A stretch of DNA of 10,905 bases, taken from NCBI GenBank assembly GCA_021736615.1, contig JAIPFN010000199.1:1-10905 (forward strand), written 5' to 3'. Numbering within the stretch: the stretch's first letter is position 1; each line of letters opens with the position of its first letter. The stretch is from Phycisphaerae bacterium (GTDB lineage: Bacteria > Planctomycetota > Phycisphaerae > Sedimentisphaerales > Anaerohalosphaeraceae). Below are positions 5,507-10,905 of the stretch, in pieces. A program made the position numbers and the translations under genes. Under the pieces are notes generated by a model. The model worked only from the letters and a program-made list of their open reading frames with translations, was not told the origin of the DNA and made no database searches.

Positions 5507-6556
5507 ATGAGTATGAAAAAGATTACCAAAACCGATTTTGGCGAATTCATCACGAACATCATCAACACGGACCAGAATGTCTATGGCGTCCAGGCAAAGA
5601 CCGAAGCAAAGGGTGACCGCTTCGCATTTGCACCGCTGGAAAGTGCCGACGATCTTCGTCTTGATTATGACGTGACGCTTTCGCCGCCCAAGAAGTACCT
5701 GCTTCCGCCGAAAGAGACTCTCGTGAAATACGAAGTCGGGGGCGCGTACGAATCGTCAATCTGTAAATGTAAAAGTGTCCTGATCGGCGTTCATCCTTAC
5801 GACCTTGTGGCGATTAAACAGATGGACGAGCTTTTCTCTCAGGATGAGTATGACACTCACTACATGACGAGAAGATGCAACACTACGATCATCGCATGTG
5901 ACGTGGCAAAGGCCTCACCGAACGTATTCGCTTCATCGATGGGCACTGCGACGGTCAAGGACGGCTACGACATATTGCTGACCGACATCGGCGATGCGTA
6001 TGTTGTTGACGCTGCAACCGAAAAGGGACAGGCATTACTCGCCAAGGCTGCTCCTTCTGCTGCGGATGCGACAGATGCTGATATTGCCGCCCGTAAAGCT
6101 GTTCAGGATAAGAACGATGCCGGGCTTAACAAGCATGAGCTTAAGTGCTCCCCTGCCGACATCCCAGAACTTCTGGAAAAAGGCTATGACAGTCCGGTCT
6201 GGAAAGAAAAAGCCGCGACTTGTTACTCTTGCGGTTCCTGCAACCTTACCTGTCCGACGTGCTACTGCTTCGACGTGCAGGACGACGTTGCGTGGTCGCT
6301 TAAGGAAGGCAAAAGAAGCCGTGCGTGGGACGGTTGTCTGCTAGAGAACTTCGCCAATGTTGCCGGCGACCATAACTTCCGCAAGAAACGCGAAGCTCGC
6401 TATCGCCACAGGCTCTACCGTAAAGGTTCATACGTACCGAAGAAGATCGGCGGCGAGATCGCCTGTGTCGGCTGCGGCCGGTGCGTTAGTGCGTGCGTTC
6501 CCGGTATTGCAAACCCTGTCGCTGTTTATAACCAGCTTCTGGAAGAGACGAAGTAG
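5507..6556 (+). CDS. hydB: Group 3b [NiFe] hydrogenase (sulfhydrogenase) beta subunit, iron-sulfur protein
   Basis: HydB carries [4Fe-4S] clusters that relay electrons between the flavin subunit HydG and the HydD/HydA module. It belongs to the HydB/AsrA (anaerobic sulfite reductase subunit A) family. The 349 residues compare with about 367 in Pyrococcus HydB (recalled). The N-terminal part has the family segment IGVHPYDLVAIKQMDELF (93-110). Two cluster-binding motifs follow: C239-x2-C242-x2-C245-x3-C249-P with extra cysteines at 252 and 254, and C320-x2-C323-G-R-C326-x3-C330. An Ala/Asp-rich linker at about 178-206 looks like an insertion. Of the closely spaced ATGs at 5507 and 5513 the first is chosen because AGGA is 9 nt upstream. 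It is the first gene of the hyd cluster. The 101-nt gap after rex shows no terminator, so readthrough from rex is possible. Confidence 0.93.
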   Translation: MSMKKITKTDFGEFITNIINTDQNVYGVQAKTEAKGDRFAFAPLESADDLRLDYDVTLSPPKKYLLPPKETLVKYEVGGAYESSICKCKSVLIGVHPYDLVAIKQMDELFSQDEYDTHYMTRRCNTTIIACDVAKASPNVFASSMGTATVKDGYDILLTDIGDAYVVDAATEKGQALLAKAAPSAADATDADIAARKAVQDKNDAGLNKHELKCSPADIPELLEKGYDSPVWKEKAATCYSCGSCNLTCPTCYCFDVQDDVAWSLKEGKRSRAWDGCLLENFANVAGDHNFRKKREARYRHRLYRKGSYVPKKIGGEIACVGCGRCVSACVPGIANPVAVYNQLLEETK

Positions 6557-6559
6557 CTT

Positions 6560-6587
6560 TTAGCCATTAGCCGTTAGCCTTTAGCTA
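6560..6587. repeat. Heptamer tandem repeat TTAGCCN, four units, inside the hyd operon
   Basis: Four consecutive 7-nt units TTAGCCA, TTAGCCG, TTAGCCT and TTAGCTA begin 4 nt after the hydB stop codon. A short CGCC-TTT-GGCG hairpin follows at 6594-6604. The array fills about a third of the 88-nt hydB-hydG gap, and the hydG ribosome binding site lies downstream of it. Confidence 0.75.
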
Positions 6588-6644
6588 TTGGAAGCGCCTT
6601 TGGCGGCTATTTAATAATAAACTTCTTATATAGGAGAGTAATTT

Positions 6645-7484
6645 ATGTGTAAATGTTCATGTGCAGACAAGAAAGACATCTATCTGCCGCAGCTTGCTAC
6701 AGTCAGCAAGCAGGAGCTGCTTAACGATACAGAGATGTATCTGCATCTTCAGCTTGACAGCGGCGAGCATCTCGGTCATGCGGCCGGGCAGTTTGTAGAA
6801 GTGTCGGTTGCCGGACTCGGCGAAGCACCTATCTCTGTGTCATCATCACCGACGCAAGACGGGTTCGAGCTGGTAGTCAGAAACGTTGGAAGCGTTACAA
6901 ACGCTATCCATAACCTCAAAGCAGGCGACAAACTGGGTATCCGCGGGCCATACGGTTCGGGATACGGAATCGACGAACTAAAAGGCAAAGACCTCGTATT
7001 CATATGCGGCGGTATCGGACTTGTTCCTCAGCGTTCGCTGATCAACTATGTTCTGGATAACCGGAGCGATTTCGGGGCGGTAACTATCCTACAGGGAACC
7101 AAAGACTATACGCAGCGGTTCTTTACCGATGAGCTTGCCAGGTGGGATGCGATGGACGACGTTACGCTGCTTGAGACTATCGACCAGGCTCACCCGGAAT
7201 GGGACGGTAATGTCGGTGTGGTTACGACGCTTATCCCGAAGATCGATATTGATCTTACCAAAGCGGCTATCCTGGTGTGCGGGCCGCCTATCATGTACAA
7301 GTTTGTGCTGATAACTATGAAAGAAAAGAATGTTCCGGAAGAAAATATATTCGTAAACCTGGAACGAAGAATGAAATGTGGTGTCGGAAAATGCGGTCAC
7401 TGCCAGATGAACGGACAATACGTCTGCCAGTCCGGTCCAGTTTACCGATACTCTGACCTGGAAAATATCCCGGAGGCTATATAA
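6645..7484 (+). CDS. hydG: Group 3b [NiFe] hydrogenase gamma subunit, FAD/NAD(P)-binding
   Basis: HydG is the diaphorase-like subunit that exchanges electrons with NAD(P)(H). The 279 residues have the ferredoxin-NADP reductase fold. An FAD-binding barrel carries APISVSSSP (61-69) and GIRGPYGSGYG (98-108). The nucleotide-binding domain carries CGGIGLVPQRS (121-131) and VCGPPIMY (211-218). A C-terminal [2Fe-2S] motif of the dihydroorotate dehydrogenase electron-transfer type has C245, C250, C253 and C261. NAD versus NADP preference cannot be read with confidence. The start at 6645 is supported by AGGAGAG 7 nt upstream and gives an odd N-terminus, MCKCSCADKK, with cysteines at 2, 4 and 6. The stop overlaps the hydD start by one base (TAATG), which implies translational coupling. 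Confidence 0.94.
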   Translation: MCKCSCADKKDIYLPQLATVSKQELLNDTEMYLHLQLDSGEHLGHAAGQFVEVSVAGLGEAPISVSSSPTQDGFELVVRNVGSVTNAIHNLKAGDKLGIRGPYGSGYGIDELKGKDLVFICGGIGLVPQRSLINYVLDNRSDFGAVTILQGTKDYTQRFFTDELARWDAMDDVTLLETIDQAHPEWDGNVGVVTTLIPKIDIDLTKAAILVCGPPIMYKFVLITMKEKNVPEENIFVNLERRMKCGVGKCGHCQMNGQYVCQSGPVYRYSDLENIPEAI

Positions 7485-8230
7485 TGAGTAAACCAAGAGT
7501 AGCTATTTTCGATTTCGCGTGCTGCGAAGGCTGCCAGCTTCAGATCGTTAACTTCGAAGAAGAGATCCTCGATCTCATCGGCGGCGTTGACGTTGTTGAA
7601 TGGCGTGAAGCTATGAGCGAACAATCAACCGAATATGACATTGCGATCATTGAAGGTTCGATCACCAGACCGGAAGACGAAGAAAAGATCAAAGTGATCC
7701 GCGAAAGGGCAAAAATCCTTATCGCTCTCGGAGCTTGTGCCACTATCGGCGGCATTAACAAGCTGAAAAATAATTTTGACCTGGACGAAGTGAGAGAATG
7801 TGTCTATGGCGAAGCCGGCAAAAAGCCGCATCTCAACACGGAGATGACCAAGGCAGTCGACGAAGTTGTCAAGGTCGATTGCAAAATCCACGGCTGTCCG
7901 ATCGACAACCAGGAATTCGCATACGCGGTTCGCTGCCTGCTAATGGGCAAGACACCGGTTATCCCGGATTACCCGGTCTGCGTCGAGTGCAAGTCGAAGG
8001 AAAACGTCTGTCGCTGGGAATACGGCGAAATCTGCCTTGGGCCGATTACCCGTGCAGGTTGCGGAGCTAAATGCCCGTCAGCGTCGTTCAGGTGCTTCGG
8101 ATGCCGCGGTTATGTCGACAATCCAAACGTCGATGCAGCCAAGGATGTCATGGAAAAGAACAACCTTTCCGTAGAAGATCTAAAAAGCAAAATGGTATTG
8201 TTTGGAAGTAAACAAGGACCCACGATATGA
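7484..8230 (+). CDS. hydD: Group 3b [NiFe] hydrogenase delta (small) subunit
   Basis: HydD is the small subunit that pairs with HydA and wires the NiFe site to HydB through iron-sulfur clusters. The 248 residues closely resemble Pyrococcus HydD as I recall it. The proximal-cluster ligands are C14 and C17 (in ACCEGCQ), C85 (in LGACAT) and C138 (in HGCPI). The medial and distal clusters use YPVCVECK with C176 and C184 (ICLGPITRAGC) plus C193, C197, C204 and C207 (CFGCRG). No Tat signal peptide or membrane anchor is present, which agrees with a cytoplasmic group 3 enzyme. GGAGG lies 8 nt before the start. The gene overlaps hydG by one base and hydA by four (ATGA), so stoichiometric translation is likely. 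Confidence 0.95.
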   Translation: MSKPRVAIFDFACCEGCQLQIVNFEEEILDLIGGVDVVEWREAMSEQSTEYDIAIIEGSITRPEDEEKIKVIRERAKILIALGACATIGGINKLKNNFDLDEVRECVYGEAGKKPHLNTEMTKAVDEVVKVDCKIHGCPIDNQEFAYAVRCLLMGKTPVIPDYPVCVECKSKENVCRWEYGEICLGPITRAGCGAKCPSASFRCFGCRGYVDNPNVDAAKDVMEKNNLSVEDLKSKMVLFGSKQGPTI

Positions 8231-9522
8231 GCAATAACATAAACATTAACGTAAAACACGTAACACGTATCGAAGGCCACGGTAACATTGTTGTCAATGC
8301 TGCCGAGGGCAAAGTCGAAAAAGTTCAGTGGCAGGTGCCGGAAGCTCCGCGTTTCTTTGAGGCTATGGTTCGCGGACGCAAATATGACGACATCCAGACG
8401 ATCGTCTCGCGTATCTGCGGAATCTGCTCGATCAGTCACTCGCTGGTAGCTATTAAGGCTGTGGAAGACGGTATCGGCGTAAAGGTATCCGAGCAGACAG
8501 ATAAGCTGCGTCTTTTGATGCACTTCTCTGAGCAATTGCAGAGCCATGTTCTGCATGTCGGCTATCTGGTCGCTCCGGACCTGTTCGGGGCCCCTTCTGT
8601 TGTGCCGCTGGTCGGCGTTGCTCCTGACGCTGTTAAGACGATCATCGGTGTTCACAGAGTGGCTAACAAGATGTCAGAGCTTCTTGCAGGCAGAGTAACC
8701 CACCCGATCACGCTGATCCCGGGCGGTTTCTCGAAGGTTCCTACGGAAGCTTCGCTTCGCCAGTTACAGGATACGCTTAAGGCACAGGTTGAACCGCTGC
8801 TGGCTATCGTCGACGTTGTATTGTCGGTGGCTGCAGGTCTTCCCGCTTTCGAGCGTGATACCGAGTATGTCTCGCTTAAGCAGGACGGCAACTATACATT
8901 CTACCACGGCGACATCGCTTCCAGCGACGGGCCGGTTAAGCCGGTTAACGAATGGGAATCTGTCGCTAACGAGCACGTAGTTGATCAGTCGACGGCTAAG
9001 TGGGCAAAGTGGAACCGTGATTCTTACATGGTAGGGGCTATCGCACGATTTAACAACAATGCCGAATACCTGTCGCCGCTTGGCAAGGCAGTGGCCGACA
9101 AGTTCGGTCTGGTCAAGGGCTGCTGCAACCCGTTTATGAATAACGTTGCTCAGCTGGCCGAAGCGGCACACGTCGTAGAAAAGTCAATCGAGCTTATCGA
9201 TGAACTGCTCGCCGACGGTGTAAAACCTGAAGCAGTGAAAGTCACTCCTAAGGCAGGCAAGGGTTATGCGGCTGTCGAAGCTCCTCGCGGGATTCTGTTC
9301 CACCACTACGAGTTCGACAAAGACGGTATTTGCCAGGGAGCAAACCTCTGTATTCCGACCAACCAGAACCACGCGAATATCCAGCTTGACTTCGAGGCAT
9401 TCGTACCGCAGTTCATGGACCAGGGCGAAGATAAACTCCGTCAGGGTCTGGAAATGCTGGTTCGGGCGTACGATCCTTGTGTATCGTGCTCGACTCACTT
9501 CCTTGATGTAAAGTTTGTATAA
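8227..9522 (+). CDS. hydA: Group 3b [NiFe] hydrogenase alpha (large, catalytic) subunit
   Basis: HydA holds the NiFe(CN)2CO site that interconverts H2 with protons and electrons; in archaeal relatives the complex also reduces sulfur or polysulfide. The 431 residues show the N-terminal VTRIEGHG (12-19), the L1 signature RICGICSISH with ligands C64 and C67, the mid-protein block NPFMNNVAQLAEA, EAPRGIL, and the L2 signature DPCVSCSTH with ligands C418 and C421. Seven residues, FLDVKFV, follow H424 and are the predicted extension removed by a maturation protease after nickel insertion; a protease gene lies 263 nt downstream. L1 here has a standard CGIC rather than the CSFC I recall for Pyrococcus HydA. 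An AAGGAC ribosome binding site and the ATGA overlap couple it to hydD. A strong terminator follows. Confidence 0.96.
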   Translation: MSNNININVKHVTRIEGHGNIVVNAAEGKVEKVQWQVPEAPRFFEAMVRGRKYDDIQTIVSRICGICSISHSLVAIKAVEDGIGVKVSEQTDKLRLLMHFSEQLQSHVLHVGYLVAPDLFGAPSVVPLVGVAPDAVKTIIGVHRVANKMSELLAGRVTHPITLIPGGFSKVPTEASLRQLQDTLKAQVEPLLAIVDVVLSVAAGLPAFERDTEYVSLKQDGNYTFYHGDIASSDGPVKPVNEWESVANEHVVDQSTAKWAKWNRDSYMVGAIARFNNNAEYLSPLGKAVADKFGLVKGCCNPFMNNVAQLAEAAHVVEKSIELIDELLADGVKPEAVKVTPKAGKGYAAVEAPRGILFHHYEFDKDGICQGANLCIPTNQNHANIQLDFEAFVPQFMDQGEDKLRQGLEMLVRAYDPCVSCSTHFLDVKFV

Positions 9523-9532
9523 TTGAGTTATT

Positions 9533-9571
9533 AAAGGGTGCCGGATATTTAATAACCGGTGCCCTTTTTTT
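9533..9571 (+). terminator. Intrinsic terminator of the hydrogenase operon
   Basis: The arms AAAGGGTGCCGG (9533-9544) and CCGGTGCCCTTT (9556-9567) pair over 12 bp with two G-U wobbles around an 11-nt loop. A run of seven T (9565-9571) follows. It lies 10 nt after the hydA stop codon. Confidence 0.9.
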
Positions 9572-9583
9572 ATTAATGTGGTT

Positions 9584-9639
9584 GATAAATTAAAAATTAA
9601 AATGTAAAAATTAAAATGTAAAAATCAAAATTTTAAAAT
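9584..9639. repeat. A/T-rich heptamer-period tandem repeat, eight units
   Basis: Eight successive 7-nt units follow the hydrogenase terminator: GATAAAT, then TAAAAAT and TAAAATG twice in alternation, then TAAAAAT, CAAAATT and TTAAAAT. The central part is an exact 14-bp tandem duplication (9591-9604 and 9605-9618). Confidence 0.65.
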
Positions 9640-9705
9640 ATTTCGATTTGTGTTTTTTGGGTTTTGCTTACAACTTTTGTGATTCCTGTTTGTTTTTCTT
9701 TTTAG

Positions 9706-9743
9706 CCACAGAGGAAAAAGAGGATCACAGAGGGATAAGAGAA
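9706..9743. repeat. CACAGAGG-type short imperfect repeat
   Basis: CCACAGAGG, AAAAAGAGG, ATCACAGAGG and GATAAGAGA succeed one another at a period of about 9-10 nt in the gap before the protease gene. A/G-rich strings of this kind recur in intergenic DNA of several bacterial groups. No function is suggested. Confidence 0.4.
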
Positions 9744-9785
9744 CAGATTAAAGAGTTCAAAACTAAGGCTAACAAGGGGAATTCA

Positions 9786-10247
9786 ATGACTAATAAAACT
9801 GTGGTACTTGCTCTTGGTAATCCTTTGATGGCTGATGAGGGGATCGGGATTGAGATTGTTGACGCCCTTTTAGCTGATGCCGGTAAATATCCGGGGGTTG
9901 ACTTTATTGATGCCGGGTGCGGCGGGATGACTTTGCTGCACTACTATGAGGGGCGCGATAAGGCTATTATTATTGATTGCGCTTTTATGGAGACCGAGCC
10001 GGGGACTATCAAGCGATTTGTACCGGAGGATGTTACTTCTGTTAAAAAACTTAGCCATCACTCGCTGCATGAGGTGGATATACTTAACGTGATCAAGCTT
10101 GCCGACCAGATGGGCAGTTGCCCCGGAGAGATTGTCTTCTTTGGGATCGAGCCGGAGTCTGTTGAGCAACAGCAGTCGCTTACGCCCCTGCTACAGAGGA
10201 AATTTTCGGAATATATCGAGATTATTAAACAGGAGTTTGTGAAGTAA
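9786..10247 (+). CDS. [NiFe] hydrogenase maturation protease (HyaD/HycI/HybD family)
   Basis: This endopeptidase binds the nickel-loaded large subunit precursor and cuts after the last conserved His of the L2 motif, letting the active site close. The 153 residues fit family size. Family motifs are GNPLMADEGIG (11-21) with predicted nickel ligand E18, DAGCGGMTLL (42-51), D64 in IIIDCAF, and H95 in SLHEVDIL. The equivalents in E. coli HybD are E16, D62 and H93. The frame stays open upstream to 9648, but the start at 9786 is chosen because AAGGGGA lies 5-6 nt before it and family homology begins at once; the upstream part is low-complexity repeat DNA. The gene lies beyond the hyd terminator, so it needs its own promoter or readthrough. 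HydA is its likely substrate. No other hyp maturation genes are in the window. Confidence 0.93.
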   Translation: MTNKTVVLALGNPLMADEGIGIEIVDALLADAGKYPGVDFIDAGCGGMTLLHYYEGRDKAIIIDCAFMETEPGTIKRFVPEDVTSVKKLSHHSLHEVDILNVIKLADQMGSCPGEIVFFGIEPESVEQQQSLTPLLQRKFSEYIEIIKQEFVK

Positions 10248-10294
10248 TGTCGTGCGTTATGGCGTGAAGTTTAATTGCGATTGATATGTTTTTT

Positions 10295-10336
10295 GAATAT
10301 CCAATATCCAACACGGAATGTCCAACATCCAATTAT
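10295..10336. repeat. Heptamer-period tandem repeat, CAATATC-like, six units
   Basis: Six consecutive 7-nt units GAATATC, CAATATC, CAACACG, GAATGTC, CAACATC and CAATTAT fill most of the gap after the protease gene. They end 1 nt before the hairpin repeat at 10338. Confidence 0.65.
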
Positions 10337-10337
10337 A

Positions 10338-10362
10338 ACAGCGTGGGCATGGCCCACCCTAC
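10338..10362. repeat. Dispersed hairpin repeat, copy 2 (GGGTGGGC family)
   Basis: This element matches 22 of 25 positions of the one at 3630-3654. Its stem GTGGGC/GCCCAC (10343-10348 and 10352-10357) has 6 bp with an ATG loop. It ends 8 nt before the start codon at 10371, directly against the GGGG that serves as ribosome binding site, so it could influence initiation. Confidence 0.7.
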
Positions 10363-10370
10363 GGGGAATT

Positions 10371-10905
10371 ATGTTTAAAATTTTGAATTTCATTTTTGCT
10401 TTGTTTTTGATTGCCGGTGGTTGTGTTGCCGGTGAGAAAAACGACAAACCCCGCGGCTTTGCGTATATTGACGGCAAACGCGGGTGGCTGGATAACGGGG
10501 TTGTTAAGGTTGCTGTCGATAAGGATTATGGTGGGGCTATTGTTTATGCTTCTGAGGCCAAGTCCAAAGAAAACATGGTCAATATTTTTGATCTTGGGCG
10601 GCAGATTCAGCAGTCCTATTATGCGGGGAAAAGTTTTGACCGTAAAAAAGAGGGGCAAGCGGCCCGCTGGAGCCCGTGGGCGTGGAACCCGGTGCAGGCA
10701 GGCAATACCGAGCGGGACAAGTCGATTGTTCTGGATTTTAAGGTGATCGAAAACGGCAAGGGGATATATACGAAATGTCAGCCGCGACTGTGGGATATGG
10801 ACGAGGAACTTGCCAAGTGCTGGTTCCATCAGCGGATGCGGTTTGAAGATGGTTTCGATAATGTCATCCGTGTGACGAACACTATCGAATGTTTTCGGGA
10901 TAAGG
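10371..10905 (+). CDS. Secreted protein or lipoprotein of unknown function, N-terminal 178 residues
   Basis: The reading frame is open from the ATG at 10371 to the right edge, so the gene is partial. GGGGA 4 nt upstream serves as ribosome binding site. The N-terminus MFKILNFIFALFLIAGGC is a signal peptide with a possible lipobox ending at C18; cleavage by signal peptidase I near residues 19-21 is the alternative. The mature part has two motif blocks that look conserved, FDLGRQIQQSYYAG (73-86) and SPWAWNPVQAG (101-111). Alternating hydrophobic strands surround them, as in a beta-sandwich. The aromatic-rich motifs hint at a carbohydrate-active or carbohydrate-binding secreted protein, but I cannot assign a family. 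It follows the protease gene by 123 nt of repeat DNA and has no evident link to the hydrogenase. Confidence 0.75.
   Translation, partial: MFKILNFIFALFLIAGGCVAGEKNDKPRGFAYIDGKRGWLDNGVVKVAVDKDYGGAIVYASEAKSKENMVNIFDLGRQIQQSYYAGKSFDRKKEGQAARWSPWAWNPVQAGNTERDKSIVLDFKVIENGKGIYTKCQPRLWDMDEELAKCWFHQRMRFEDGFDNVIRVTNTIECFRDK

Noticed and set aside
9648..9785. N-terminal extension of the maturation protease from the upstream ATG at 9648
   Set aside because: The extra 46 residues are encoded by low-complexity and CACAGAGG-type repeat DNA. The internal ATG at 9786 has a good ribosome binding site and the family motif starts right after it.

Overview
The window carries two divergently transcribed functional blocks and the start of a third. 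The organism looks like an anaerobic bacterium with a two-membrane envelope. The grounds are a tripartite RND efflux system with an outer-membrane lipoprotein channel, a Rex redox repressor and a group 3b (cytosolic, NAD(P)-linked) [NiFe] hydrogenase. Intergenic DNA is rich in short tandem repeats and in a dispersed GGGTGGGC-type hairpin. That style suggests Planctomycetota (Phycisphaerae-like), but this is a weak inference from general appearance and the sequence contains no rRNA or tRNA to test it.

Positions 1-4218, minus strand: a heavy-metal efflux (HME-RND) operon. In transcription order it holds a small exported His/Cys-rich protein (4218-3769), an outer-membrane factor lipoprotein (3574-2147), a periplasmic adaptor with a His/Asp-rich metal-binding stretch (2052-691) and the N-terminal 189 codons of a CzcA/CusA-type pump that runs off the left edge (568-1). 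Upstream is a sigma70-like promoter only 9 nt from the first start codon, and behind it a perfect 12-bp-arm palindrome of the TetR-operator type.

Positions 4219-4790: 572 nt without a convincing gene. It holds the efflux promoter and operator, a degenerate second operator, heptamer-period repeats, a small hairpin, and a candidate rex promoter with a Rex operator.

Positions 4791-10247, plus strand: rex, then hydB-hydG-hydD-hydA, the gene order of the Pyrococcus sulfhydrogenase I operon. A strong intrinsic terminator follows, and then a hydrogenase maturation protease with its own ribosome binding site. HydA and HydD form the NiFe catalytic module, HydB relays electrons, HydG exchanges them with NAD(P)(H), and the protease trims the HydA C-terminus. 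Rex senses NADH/NAD+ and probably controls at least itself and perhaps the hydrogenase.

Positions 10371-10905, plus strand: the start of an unrecognised secreted protein or lipoprotein cut by the right edge.

The least explained structure is a set of five intergenic arrays that all have a 7-nt period but unrelated unit sequences. Two related copies of a 25-nt hairpin repeat are also present.
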